Source: Gnetum montanum
Taxonomy: Eukaryota > Streptophyta > Gnetopsida > Gnetales > Gnetaceae
Length of the DNA stretch: 62,000 nt
Assembly (NCBI GenBank): GCA_015680685.1
Contig: MNCI01034769.1
Span: 652,245 to 714,244, forward strand
Direction of reading: 5' to 3'
This document shows, in pieces, positions 1-11,349 of this stretch. The notes beneath the pieces were generated by a model. The model was not told the DNA's origin. It worked only from the letters and a program-made list of their open reading frames with translations, and made no database searches. The first letter of the stretch is position 1, and each line of letters opens with the position of its first letter. Made by a program: the position numbers and the translations under genes.

Positions 1-845
1 AATTTCATTGTCAAAAGAAAAGGAGGAGCTTCCTTATCATACGAGGTCTTTAATTTCTCATCATTATTAGACACATAACTTAACTCTGATTCTCTAACTC
101 TCCTTTTATCTTTAATGAGCTCCAAAGCTTTTCTTTGTTGATCTCCTATTTGAAGCAACTGATAAAAGCTAATATTATCCATGACATGTTTAAAGTCTTC
201 AATCAAATCATACTCTCCATCACCAATAAAGCTTGATTTCCTTATCCATTTATTAAAAGACTGATTTGGAGTGCTTTGATGTACTTGATTGTCTTTACCT
301 TTATTCTTCTCTCTTCTACTTGGCTCAAAAGCTTTTCTCTTAGTAGATGGATTAGTAATAACATTTGGGGGTCTAGAAGTAGTTAATCTTTCTTTTGATC
401 GGAGACTATATCCATTTTCCTCATTGTTATTGCATTCTTCATCTGAAGACATATCTTCTTTAGAACTTGATAGAGAAGAAGTATCGTTACTTGCATAATG
501 AACACTAGATAACTCATTATCAGATTCAATATCAAGAAAGTTGGACATAATAAGGTCACTTTCATCCTCATCTTCTACTAACTTAGTGTCTTGATGTTTA
601 TGCTTTCTATTTTTCCTTTCTTCCTTGATATTAACTCTTGCCAAGGCTTTTTCAAGCTTCACTATTTTGTTAGACATATCTCTCATTAATTGTCCTTTTT
701 CAGATCCTACTCTTTCATGTTCTTGCTCTATCTTAACATGAGATGGACCTGGTAAAGCTTTAAATTGAGCAAAATCTTGCATAGGAATCATAACTCTTTC
801 TTCTCTTTTTTGAATTGCAATATTTTCTTCAGGATTCAAGTTCAA
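1..845 (-). CDS. Gag continuation up to the protease boundary (element G), partial at window edge
   Basis: Reading on in the same frame after the TAG at 846-848 gives 281 further codons with no stop up to base 1. It begins LNLNPEENIAIQK. A Lys/Glu/Asp/Ser-rich middle follows (runs such as VEDEDESD). Near the window edge there is a block around FYQLLQIGDQQRKALELI, then APPFLLTMK. In Athila/Tat-type elements a similar LL..S..H/RKAL block precedes the aspartic protease, so the protease should lie just beyond the edge. No ATG directly follows the stop; the first is about 19 codons in. One stop in about 540 codons makes this the best-preserved coding stretch in the window. The protease assignment beyond the edge is inference. 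Confidence 0.6.
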   Translation of the reverse strand, partial: MNLNPEENIAIQKREERVMIPMQDFAQFKALPGPSHVKIEQEHERVGSEKGQLMRDMSNKIVKLEKALARVNIKEERKNRKHKHQDTKLVEDEDESDLIMSNFLDIESDNELSSVHYASNDTSSLSSSKEDMSSDEECNNNEENGYSLRSKERLTTSRPPNVITNPSTKRKAFEPSRREKNKGKDNQVHQSTPNQSFNKWIRKSSFIGDGEYDLIEDFKHVMDNISFYQLLQIGDQQRKALELIKDKRRVRESELSYVSNNDEKLKTSYDKEAPPFLLTMK

Positions 846-1616
846 CTATTTTTCTAACTGTATAGCTTCACTAAAGTAGTCATTTAGTGTAGTTAAGTTT
901 GGAGTTCTCCTTAACCAAATTGAAATGTTGGGGTTGACAGCCTTAAGATAAGTTTCTTTAAGCATTTCTTCTGATGGCCTATATTGTCTTTGAAAGAGTC
1001 CACAAATTCGTTGAAACTTGATGTTAAAATCTCTAATTGACTCTTTAACTCCTTGCTTAGCTTGTATTAGCCCACAGTATAGTTGTTGTTGATCTAATTG
1101 ATTACCAAACTGGGCTAAGAAAAGATTCTTCATGTCATCCCAACTTGTAATACTATTACTTGGTAAGTTCGAATACCAAATCTGAGCCATATCCTTTAAA
1201 TTTGATACAAACAACCTACAAGCTTGATCTTGATGTTGAATATTTGCATGAGCTAAAGCTAACTCAAACATGTGAATATATTCTTCAGCTAAATAAGCTT
1301 TTTCAGGAATGAAAGGCTCAGGAAAATAATTGTAAATTACCTTAGGAATATCATTGTAATTTTGAAATCCTAATGGTGTAACTCTTTGCCAAGGATTTGC
1401 CATCCTATTCCTTTGGATAGTTGAACTCTTAGACTTTCTAGATCTTCTCTTATGAATTGATAAACCAGATATAATGGGTGATCTTCTTGATCTTTTAGTT
1501 TTCACTCTACTACTTGTTCCCAATTCAAAATCTTTCTTTTGTTCTTCTTTTGATGAAGAATTAGTAATAGAATCTAGAATATCTTTTGAAACTTTTAAAT
1601 TTTTCCAAACTATCAT
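846..1616 (-). CDS. Ty3/gypsy gag polyprotein, N-terminal part (element G)
   Basis: An open frame of 256 codons ends in TAG at 846-848. Residues about 30-70 are rich in Ser, Arg and Lys. From about residue 72 (NPWQRVTPLGF) it reads as a plant retrotransposon Gag capsid domain: FPEPF, then AEEYIHMFELA, then DMAQIWYSNLPSNSITSWDD, then FNIKFQRI. This is the usual retrotrans_gag order. Gag proteins package element RNA into virus-like particles in the cytoplasm. The start chosen is the ATG at 1614-1616; an overlapping ATG lies just upstream in another frame, so the true start is unsure. The same frame stays open after the TAG to the window edge, so this is a single-stop gag rather than a finished protein. 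The family resembles the Athila/Tat side of Ty3/gypsy, by inference. Confidence 0.8.
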   Translation of the reverse strand: MIVWKNLKVSKDILDSITNSSSKEEQKKDFELGTSSRVKTKRSRRSPIISGLSIHKRRSRKSKSSTIQRNRMANPWQRVTPLGFQNYNDIPKVIYNYFPEPFIPEKAYLAEEYIHMFELALAHANIQHQDQACRLFVSNLKDMAQIWYSNLPSNSITSWDDMKNLFLAQFGNQLDQQQLYCGLIQAKQGVKESIRDFNIKFQRICGLFQRQYRPSEEMLKETYLKAVNPNISIWLRRTPNLTTLNDYFSEAIQLEK

Positions 1617-1820
1617 TCTTCTTGGTCATGAACCGAAAATAGTATCTAATTTCTTAAGCCTTTATAGTAACAAAGAATTGTTGATGTGCTAAAATTATAA
1701 GGCTTATGAACCTAGAGGCTAAATTTTCAGCCCTCCTTCTAGCGCCAAAAGAACTATTGACGATCGTTTGGGACGCGATCGCCAACGAGTGTCCTCGAAC
1801 AGGGTTTAGGTGCTTGCTGG

Positions 1821-1835
1821 TCTCTGGCAACACCA
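1821..1835 (-). other. Possible degenerate primer-binding site of element G
   Basis: The plus-strand string TCTCTGGCAACACCA resembles the tRNA-Asp 3' tail (TCCCCGGCAACGGCGCCA) with a 3-base gap and substitutions. It lies 205 bases upstream of the gag ATG, where a PBS would be expected. The adjoining base is not a clean LTR end in CA, so this is weak. Confidence 0.25.
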
Positions 1836-1839
1836 AGCC

Positions 1840-3330
1840 CCAGATACCTCCAAATAGACTCAGTAGTTAATGTGAGTATGTGTGTGTGTTGTTGCGGTGT
1901 GCAGTTGTGAAAAATGAAATGATTGCATTGTGTGTAAACTACAAATGACTTATCTTAAAGAGATTCAGCCAACTTTGCCAAGTATCATGAGTTGCTGAGA
2001 GTTCCTATTTTGTTCAATTACCTAGTCTACGTAGTCCTTATAATACCTACTTGTAACAAATAAAATTTTGCAAAAAAATTTGACCATAACTCCATGAATC
2101 TACTTCTAATTTTCCCCAAAGAAAGAGATAGTTTCACAAGAAAACTAGAAATAGAGAAAGATTCAATGGAAATAGACAGAAAAGAAAGCAGATTTGTGTT
2201 AAGACCTCAAATGTTTAAACAAGGTTAAGTGATACGAGTAAAAACTTCACAATAAAGCTATCTCAAATTCAATAACTACAAATTGTTCAAACTTCCAAGG
2301 CTTAAATAAGTAATTTTTTCAAGACAATCCTACTACGTTACCAAAAAAAATTGTTGCGTAAACTATCATGTACGAGACTCCATTTTGGCTAGATAATGAA
2401 TGTCAACAATTGCATTCAACAGAACCTTCAAAATACTTGACAATTTCTAATTGAAATACCACGGAGATTCACTTTAAAGATAAAAGAAAGCTATTCTGGT
2501 CCCATCAAAATACAAAAGATTTTCTGAACCCTCTTAACTATTGAATTCGTCAACGGCTTGACTACACGTAGAGGCTCTCTTACAACAATCCCAATAGTGG
2601 TTCTTATATATTGCACAATAATAAAATTCACTACTAAAATGCTCTTAAGGCTTTTAAACATAAGCACTTCTATGACAAAATTTTAACAGAAATTTCTATC
2701 ATGCAACAAGAACAATAAGAGCAATATAAAAATCCCAAAATTACTTGCCAAGGATGATACTATCTAAACCACTAGCTAAACAATTTAAACAAAATAAAAA
2801 ATAAAAAACATAACTCACAAGACTATGACAAAGAGGCTAAAATATTTTCTTTAGCTAGTCATCTTACAAGCAATCTTTTACAATGTCTTCCTCCAAGACC
2901 CAAAGTGAGATGTCTCCAAGTGAGAGCTAGTAGTATCCCCAGTGTGATATCCCCCCCAGTGTGTTGTATTTTTTCTTCTTATCCTTGAAGCCTTTTTATA
3001 GGGTTCAAAAGGTAGTTACATCTTTCAAAATATATTAGCTAACTTCTCTCCCAAGTAAGGAAGTTATTTACTTGCCCAACAAGTTAGGAAGTCATAACTT
3101 AGGAAGTTAGAAAGTTAGGAGAAAATCATGCTAACATTGACATGTGTAAATATTACAAATATTGCTTTTGTAAGCAATAGCCTATTATTATTTAAAATAA
3201 ATCCAATATACCCAATTTATTTTAATTATTTTATTTAGGATTTTAAATACTAAATGTCATTAAGCCCTAGTAATTCTTGTGAAAGTAATAAAATGGATAC
3301 TAACTAAATACTCCCTTTTAGTTACATAAA
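1840..3330 (-). mobile_element. LTR-like region of element G (5' LTR, minus orientation)
   Basis: The region between gag and unrelated DNA has LTR features in minus orientation. There is a TATA-like TATAAAAA at 2993-3000. Upstream of it on the minus strand, at 3040-3130, is a run of short repeats of the type AGGAAGTTA/AAGTTAG. No ORF is present. Repeats at the start of U3 followed by a TATA box match the arrangement of the better defined LTRs in this window. Neither edge shows a convincing TG..CA end or a target duplication, so both ends are approximate. An LTR of about 1.5 kb would suit Tat/Ogre-like elements. Confidence 0.4.
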
Positions 3331-4139
3331 TATCCCGAAAATATTCCAAAAATATCTTTTTCATTTTTCTCAATGTAATATGTATATCTAACATTATTCA
3401 TATCTAAATTAATTAATTTTAATTTAATTTTTCTATGTTATAGTTAAGGAGACCTTTCTTAAAATAGCTAAAACTCAAGGTATCGTTGATGTAGAGCTTA
3501 CAACGGTTCTGTCTTCTATTTTTCCATCCCTTCTTCCTTGATTTTCTCATAAAAGAAGTGGTTGCAGCTGCATTTGACATCTGGAACAATGCTATCTCCA
3601 TTTTTTTCTAACAACACCATCGAAACAGCTAGCGTCAGCAGTGGCATTGGCTCTGGTTTGTTTTAACCAAAGGAGGTAATGTGTTGATGTTACCTTCATC
3701 TTGGCGGACAAACATTCAGTGCAATTTCAGCATCCACTAGAATCATCCATTACCTTGCCCACACGTACGTCCATTTTTTGGTTCACCTTTTTATTCGTAT
3801 ACGTATTCTTAAATTGCTATTTAAATTATGTGTGATGGAAATATCGAGGAAAAACGGCGACAAACAAGAACAGATCAATAATGTGGGCTTTTCTGGTGGT
3901 TACTGATCCTGTAGAGGATTCTAAACTTTGCTATCTGCACCATGCATCTGTCCACTAATCTCAAGCATGTCTCTCAAAGTTCTAAGACAACCACGTCATT
4001 CTCGCGACGATGATTCTGCGCGGTGGTGTCAACGCTTACAATGGCGTTGCCAGGCCACCGGGATGAAGCAGGTCACCCACATTCGTCACTGGTGCAAATA
4101 GAACCTTCCTTGTGCACGGATCCAAGGCCCAGGTGAGTG
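3331..4139. other. No gene recognised; AT-rich DNA turning GC-richer toward 4 kb
   Basis: I see no coding region here. From about 3880 base composition rises toward that of the helicase fragment next door, and this DNA may be intron or further exon remnant of the same gene. No exon could be matched. Confidence 0.3.
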
Positions 4140-4440
4140 GCTACACACCGCAGAAGTCACCCTGCTCGAGTAGGCCATGGTTGAAGAAGACGATTGTTGT
4201 TGCTGCAGAATCTGCGAAAGGCGGACGGTGTGGTGGCGTTGCCATGCAAGCGAAGCACAGAGCAGTGAGAGGGACTTGCCAGTTCTGGTGGGAAACTCAA
4301 GCAAAGCATTGTAATGGCCATGGCGGTGAGCATTCTCCAAAGCGGGATGACCTTGTTCATGTATTCGAGCTGGTAGTCGTAGGCCTTGTAAGGGAACCCC
4401 ACGCTGATGCCACCAATTTTCTAGCATTTCGATTCTGCAA
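4140..4440 (-). pseudogene. FANCJ/BRIP1-like DNA helicase fragment (first helicase exon), frameshifted
   Basis: On the minus strand one frame reads GGISVGFPYKAYDYQL, then EYMNKVIP. After a one-base frameshift the next frame reads ALENAHRHGHYNALLEFP, then TRTGKSLSLLCASLAWQ. This order (GGI.V.FPY..Y..QL..M..VI, HALLE.PTGTGKSLSLLC..LAWQ) is the N-terminal Q-motif/Walker A exon of FANCJ-type XPD-like Fe-S helicases, which unwind 5' to 3' during crosslink repair in the nucleus. The Walker A has Arg where Gly is expected (TRTGKS for TGTGKS) and the frame is broken, so it is inactive. No later helicase motifs follow. It is GC-richer than its surroundings, as expected for a captured or relic exon. 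RTEL1 is a related alternative, but TGKSLSLLC..LAWQ fits FANCJ better. Confidence 0.65.
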
Positions 4441-6475
4441 CAGCAGGGCTTCCTACCTATGATGGCGAGTTCATGTTGCTGCCTCTGCTGCATTCTTGCA
4501 GCGCAAAACCAAAACCTGCCGATGTTTCAAATGTCGTCTGTGGCTTACAGTTGGTTTTATTATCTTATTTTAGCAGCATCTGCAGCTCTGATTTATCTAT
4601 TCACACTCAAGATAACATTTTTTTTTCTGCAGATGAACTCGAATTTGAGGCTTTACCCTTGGAAACCTTTGATTTTCATTTTAATTTGGGACTCTTCCAG
4701 TGATTTTTTTAGCATTATTCATATTTTTAATCATGTCCTCCGCTAATGCTTTCTCGGGTGGATAATGTAATTCTTGTTTGCTATTATACTATCTATCAAC
4801 CTCCATCCAAAGGAATAACTTGGCACTTAAATCTCATATCTAAATAAGGCCTCAACATCATTTTATTTACCAGTGGATTACTTCTCCAAAAAAAAACCAT
4901 CAACCCATAACCTTAAAGCTACATGTTCACTTTTAAATTTTCAAGTCCAACTGTTCCATGGAATGGCCAAATGTGCCAACACAAAGATAGTCAATTGTAT
5001 GCAATTTTAAATTTAGAAAAGTATAGGCAAATCCTTCAATTTCCCATCAAATACTATGTTCATTTAGACAAAAAAGAGGATGCTAACCAGAATTGAACAT
5101 TGCAAGATGTCTGAATTTGAGTAATCATATATTGCATTTTGAAAAGAAAACTAAATAAACTCTTACATCATTTGGTAATATTTAAATAAAGGAGAATATT
5201 CCAAGAACAAGTATCATGAAAAATAAGAAATTTTTAAAGTACAAACTTTCTTCATGCCAAAATGATTGTCTAGCAAGTCTCTAGCTTTTCCAATAAAAAT
5301 TCTATGCCCTAACTATATCATTTCAATTTGCTTTGTTGTACGAATAAATCTACCAAGTTGGAAGTAATAAAGTCCTTTTATTAACTTATGAAGGAAAGAT
5401 TTAAGATCCATATAACTCAATAATTTACCATAGATGCCAAGTGTTGATAATTCATTAAGTAGACTATGTAGTAATTAGTAACTTTGGAAAAATGTCATTG
5501 GTCCCAATTTTATCATATAATTTTAAAAAATATATTTTATTATTGGATAATATATAGCTTTTGAATAATGATATGTTCCAATAGTCAAGAAAAGTTTAAC
5601 CTATATTTGTATTATTAAATGAGTAATATGATTTGTTATTATTCAATAAATATATTAGAGATTAGCTTATCACAGTTAAATTTATATTAAGATATGTTCC
5701 AATAGAGAGATTATCATTAATTTTTTTTACAAGCATTTGTACCTTTTATATCTTGAAGTAATTAATCAAGAACAATGGCTATGATAGGTATAAAAAAGAT
5801 TTCAAAAGGCATAGTCAAGATTGTTGACTAAACAATCATAATTTAAAGTTTTATGACACATAAATGTATAATTTAAATAAGTATCCTAAATGTCATGCAA
5901 ATGAAGGACAATCATACATTAAATCATAAAAGGATAGAAAATGATAGTGATAACTTTAGTTTGCAATTGATATGAAAATTCAAGATAGCTCATGCTACAA
6001 GTAGCACCAAAGATAATGATGGTTGTTGCAAAGGCCATTACTATTCTTTTTCATTTTTGATCTCCATTCATGCTCAAATTCATAATGCAACCTTGCAAAT
6101 CTAAGTATCTTCCAAAAAAAAAATAGCAAAAGTTTGCATTACAACCTGTAAAATAAAAAAATTGAAATAAGATCCACAATATAAGATACTGAATTTCCTC
6201 TTACTTAATTCTGCTTATAGTATTAACTAAGTTGTCAATACTTTTTAAAAGTGTCACTTTCATCCTATTCAACTGTTGGGCTTTTTTATAGTGTTTACTT
6301 TCAATGTCATTCTTTTTTAGATCATGTCCTTTTTTCAAAGGAAATATTGTTTTTTAAAATTTCAAGAAGAGATTCTTCTATTTAAACCTCAAAAGATTCA
6401 TTATTTATAGATTCTGCTAAATCTATTCCAACTTTAATTTGATCTTCATCAATATTTATCATTTTTCATTATAAT
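4441..6475. other. No gene recognised; AT-rich intergenic DNA
   Basis: Only short shadow ORFs are present, including a hydrophobic frame at 4459-4746 with no recognisable family. I see no LTR ends, PBS or conserved pol motifs. Confidence 0.4.
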
Positions 6476-6905
6476 CTAATTGAAGTCCTATGACACTTGG
6501 AGATGTTCCTAAGATATTATTTGCTGTATCACAATATGGGCAAGGAGATGGAATGCTTCTTGTTGTAGATACAACTCTTTTGTATTGTCTAAAACACCTT
6601 TTTAGTGAATTCCATTTATCTTTACATTGTGTCTATGTCACATTTGAACCATAAGTCATATTGATTTCCTTTAAAAAATTTTGCCAATGTTTTGACAGTA
6701 AACTTCTCTTATTCACATCATCTACATACACATCCTTATAAAATGAAATTAATTCTTTAGTCTTAGGTTCTAACCAAGTTAATTTTCTATTTCCCTTTGA
6801 TATTTCATCTACATTAATTTCTTCTTTAGAGTGCAAATCAGAAGATGAAAAAGAATTATTACTAGATCCTATTACATCAAAATCCTCTTGACCAAATGTC
6901 CTTTT
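6476..6905 (-). pseudogene. Myb/SANT-like (trihelix-type) DNA-binding ORF remnant
   Basis: The minus-strand frame reads HKRTFGQEDFDVIG, a Ser-rich stretch, then LTWLEPKTKELISFY, KHWQNFLKEIN and, after one amber codon, TQCKDKWNSLKRCFRQYK. The three regularly spaced tryptophans (TWLEP, KHWQNF, DKWNSL) and the QCKDKW motif are typical of plant Myb/SANT-like or trihelix domains. Such domains occur in host regulators and in ORF1 of PIF/Harbinger-type DNA transposons. After the domain comes SIPSPCPYCDTANNILG, then stops. The amber codon (about 6633) and the lack of an ATG point to a pseudogene. Which source it came from cannot be decided here; no transposase DDE ORF is seen nearby. Confidence 0.5.
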
Positions 6906-7077
6906 ATGTCTCAGTAGAATTCATTACTACTTGAATAGTACTAATATTTAATTCTAAAATGTTGGAGCTTTTCTCTTTTATGATAAACTTGGCAGAAGTT
7001 GTAGTACTAAAAGCAAAATATTTGTTAGATTATCTTGATGTACCTTGAACTTCTTTGGATACTACTGGATTCAGAAA

Positions 7078-7178
7078 AATTTGCATGTGAATCATTGGGG
7101 TAGAAGTTGATTTTTGAATTTGCATGTGAATCATTGGGTAGAAGTTTGCTTGTGAATTTGCATGTGAATCATTAGACA
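7078..7178. repeat. Short tandem repeat, about 2.5-3 copies of a 37-39 bp unit
   Basis: The core ATTTGCATGTGAATCATT occurs three times at 7079-7096, 7118-7135 and 7155-7172, with GGGTAGAAGTT between copies. The spacing is regular and the copies are nearly identical. Confidence 0.8.
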
Positions 7179-7695
7179 TAAGAAAGTTGGACCAAAAATT
7201 TTCAAGGCATCAATCACTATCACTAGAAATATATAAAAATACTTGCATATATTAAACACTTTGTTAAAATAATTTATTTATTGAAAAGAAGTCTCATCAG
7301 AATAATAATTGCTCTCACTGGTGCTAGTGGCTTTGAAAAACAAGTTATGAGAGAATTTGCATTGAAAAGAATGATGATTGTAAAAATTGGGAATATTGCA
7401 TTAAAATTTTGGTACTAATTAATATTTATTACCACATCATACAAAAAGAGGAAACATTGAGCTTAACAATTTTTCTTTATCTCTTTAAAAAAGATTATTA
7501 AGAGTGATCAAATATAACAAAATATTAACAATTGTTATGAAAAGTGGCTCATGTGTGTGGGACCTCAAAGCTACGACAGGATTCATTATGATTTGTGTAT
7601 GTTTGAAGAGTTTTAATTTTTGCATGCCATTTTCTTAATGGTTTTATTCCTATTTAAAAATATAATAAAATAACTAATAATGTCATTTAAGCATT

Positions 7696-7986
7696 TTAAA
7701 AAATATATTTAAGTTCTTTTGAACAAAGGAAATTATCTTTGTTGTGTAACATCCATGCATGCTCATTGTGCCAGCTTATGCATATTCGATGATTAGCATT
7801 AGCTATGCATAAATTTCCTTGGGTCCCACCTTGTAGTCTAGCAAGGGTGGAATCTAAGAACACTTGTTTAAATAAAATAAAAAAATTAACCTCATGTAGG
7901 CAAATAGAATAGTGGTATACATTTCCATTATAACGTAAACCACATTTGACACAATATCTATCATGCTTAATAATGGTAACTTGCAT
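7696..7986 (-). pseudogene. Short Cys/His-containing ORF, unrecognised (DC1-like fragment possible)
   Basis: A 96-codon frame carries CVKCGLRYNGNVYHYSICLH. The spacing C-x2-C, YNG..YHYSIC and a following H recalls a plant DC1 (C1-like) zinc-binding domain, which has C..C...NG..YHC..C.f..H. One expected cysteine is Tyr. The rest of the frame has no recognisable motif. There is no matching neighbour and chance is not excluded. Confidence 0.2.
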
Positions 7987-8934
7987 AGGCCTTGAGTTAT
8001 TAGATAAGAAAGAGTATATGTATTAGCTATCCACTACAGGCAAGTCAAATGTTATTAAGGAGACTGTCATTACAAGCATTATCAGAAGATGACACATTTA
8101 AGTAATTAAAATTCAAATGATTTGAAATATGATCCAATTACATTGCCAAAAGTTTTTTATCATTACTTCTAATAAAACATTCACTTGTGTGAGGATGGGT
8201 AGATGAGTGAAAACTTAACCTCTTTTAGCTCCTACAGCTTTGAACTCAAGTATTTCAATGTGAGAAACAAACATCTCTTTCAACTTTAGAAACAAGTAGC
8301 TTACCATATCTTCAAATGATGGCCCATCCTATCAAATTAAGACTTTAAAATGGTATTATCACTTTCTATGTCATAAATATACCAACCTTGTCCAATTCAT
8401 TCAATTATTACCATGTAAAAATGGCCTAATAATAATAAAGATAATTAGTGAGTAGCTTTTTTCCTATTGTTGATACTAACCACAACGTAAAGTTGGCACC
8501 TATTTCCATTTTAAAGTATTTGTACTTATAAAATACCAGTGAACATTAAAGTCTTCCATTCTAGAAAATAGGTAAATATTACAATAGCTTGTTATTCAAG
8601 GTTAAGTATGGTAATACACTTGATTTTAGTACATATCATATGTTTTTCATTGAAAAATATTGGAAAAAAATGGCAGAATCTTCTCAAGATATTAGAGCTC
8701 TAGAGGGTTTTTCTCCTTGTGATAGGATAGTAATAATGTACATGAACAAGGTAACCTTATATCCCAGTTAATAAAGTTTAGAGACAAAAATTATGGTAGC
8801 TTCTTAAATGTTGGTTACTTTGTTGACCTTTATGTAGATGTGAGGCTTGAGTTTTGATACTTTGTCTCTTTCTATCTTGGAGAGATGTGGGCTTGGGGCA
8901 ATGTTACATGTCATGATATTATGGTCCACCCCTA

Positions 8935-9000
8935 CATAAATTTTATGTAAGTCCCTCTAATTATATGCGTAAATTTTATGTAAGTCCCTCTAATTATATC
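8935..9000. repeat. Tandem duplication of a 33 bp unit
   Basis: TAAATTTTATGTAAGTCCCT followed by CTAATTATAT occurs twice back to back (8937-8966 and 8970-8999), separated by GCG. It looks like a recent slippage or segmental duplication in non-coding DNA. Confidence 0.85.
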
Positions 9001-11340
9001 CCTTTCTTGAAGGTGCTACTTGGATGTTATCCACATGGGAAGTACATGCTTCCCTAAGCAAGGGTCCTTGTGACTTTGGAATCCTAACTTAGTTTGTTTG
9101 AAATGCAAGGTCCCCTCCTCTCTTAGAGGTGCTAGATGTTTCAATGCAATACTTCTCTACAAGAGTGTTCAAACAATGTTGACAATCATTTATTTTGGTA
9201 GTTATCTCTCTCACCTAATGGCATGGCCTACTCTTATAATATACAAATCCCTCAAATTGTTATTGATTCAATTTATATAGTTAGTTCCCATTTATGTTTA
9301 GAATGCAGAAAATGGTTATGCTCAATTCGAACTTCAGCCTCAAGTGCCCAAACATTCTTAGGATTCATAACAAATAAAGGATGTATTTATAGTTCTTAGA
9401 TGCATAAATTCTTTTATAGATGCAATTAATGAAGTAAGTTTTATGTCCTTGCAAATTCTTAAGTAATGTGTGATCTATTAAAATATTTCTTGGATCTACC
9501 ACTTCTAATGGACATTGCCAAATGGTTTTTTCAGTTCCTCAAATAGTGCTCTCCTTCCATAGACTATTTGAGGACCTATAATAGAAGTTAGTGGCTAGTA
9601 GATCAATCTTGGTTATTCTTTTTTCAATTTTCTATCAAAATTCATTAAGGACCTAGTCCTTCTAGTGGTTTTTCACTGAAAATAAATGAGAAAAGGCAAA
9701 AGAATTAAATACATAAAACATTTACAATGGTTTGGCTATTATATTTATCAACCAACATTTTCACCAAAGCTCTTCCCTAAATCCTAAGTGAAAGAGTAAT
9801 TTATTAATCAAAGAAAAAATGTCTTATTATGAAACAACTTAATCCAAAACCCAAACCAACTCAAACTATATCAACAAATAGACTTTATAATGTCAAATAA
9901 GAAAGTATCCACTTTTGCAATATATACCATAACACAAAGTCTTCATATTGTGAGCTTCTTCTTAAGCTAGATAGGAGAGAGTCTACTCTTTAGAATACAA
10001 AGTAATGACAATACAGTCACTAAGTAGAGTAGAAAAGAGAATAGTAGAGGAAGAGAATAAATAAAGAGAGGAGGAAGAAAAATGATCCTTAAAGCAGAAG
10101 TCTAGAATCATTACAAATGATTGACAGACATGTGGCTTAAATGGATTTGTTGTCATAAATAGTCATTTCACTCCATTAGAAATAGAGGAACTTCCATTTA
10201 GGAAGAAAAGACACCAGAATAAGTTTTCATTCCTCTCAAACTTCGTAAATAATGAAGTTTACCAATAAAGATTTCACATTAATGTCCTTGCACTTTTTTG
10301 GTAATTTAGAAATTGGAGAGATAGAGAAGAAGAAACTAGTCTTTTCTAACTATAAGTCTTTGATATAATATGCTCGACATCATTAATATTAAAAATAAGT
10401 TTGTAGGCTATCTCATAATGTCTTTGTGTAGCTTACTTGCATTTATGACAATAAGGAATGATCAACTTGGTCTTTACTAAACATGACTTTGATGTACAAG
10501 GCCTTGTATAATAGGCCACCAAATTCATGTTGATGTTGCGTAGCATTAACTCAAAATAATATCAATAGTGTGTGCCACAAATGGGGTAGCAACAACTCTT
10601 CTTCATAGTGGGGTTTGGCCCTAATGCATGTGCCGCTTGCAACAACAATACACATGCATTGGTTTCCATCAACAACATCACGTTCATGTTGTTGAGCATA
10701 GCTCCGCTACACATGCACTTCTTCAACATGTTAAGTGTATTCACCATAGTTTTTTGGAGCATCTGTCACATGTGTTCAACTACAAAGGGCCAATGCTAAT
10801 CAACATGAGTTTGATGGTGTTGAAAGGCATACAATTGTACCTAACTTGACTACATTTTAATGAAAAAGTGGAGTTAGTATATCAATATATAAGCATCTTG
10901 TTAGTGGACAGCCACCTAATCCACTTGCACAACTTTAACGTTTTTGTGGTGGGCACCATAGGAAACTTTGATTTGGTGCAAGACCCTAGAAGTTCAACCT
11001 AGTGGATTCTCCTTAGTGCAACACTATGAGTGTCAACATGAGTGGTTGGGTAACCATATGTTGGATGGCCAATAATGATGGTTCATGCATTTCCATCTTG
11101 AGGTACACATTACCTAGGACTTTAGGGTGTTTGATACATTTACATGGTCATTTGTAAATGTAGTCTCAAGAGCCACAAAAAAGACATGTAGACTGCAAAG
11201 GAGTTATTAGAGAGAAAATAGGTTTAGATGACATAAGATATCTTTGAAGTAGTGGAGGAAACTGATATGACCAAGATAGTGGTCCTATAATGCATTTCTC
11301 AATGTTAAGCATACAATTATGTGCATTCCCACATAACCCT
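9001..11340. other. No gene recognised; decayed non-coding or TE-derived DNA
   Basis: Only short shadow ORFs are present. About 10590-10760 is a slightly GC-richer patch with repeated CATGTTGTTG/ACATGCA words but no recognisable protein. I see no LTR boundaries. Confidence 0.35.
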
Positions 11341-11349
11341 GTTTTCTAG

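Noticed and set aside
4112-4462. 116-codon plus ORF
   Set aside because: Antisense to the FANCJ-like exon, which explains its open frame.
10562-10849. Overlapping ORFs with Cys/His runs near 10.6 kb
   Set aside because: The Cys/His content comes from repeated TGTTG/CATG words in both strands; no spacing fits a zinc finger.
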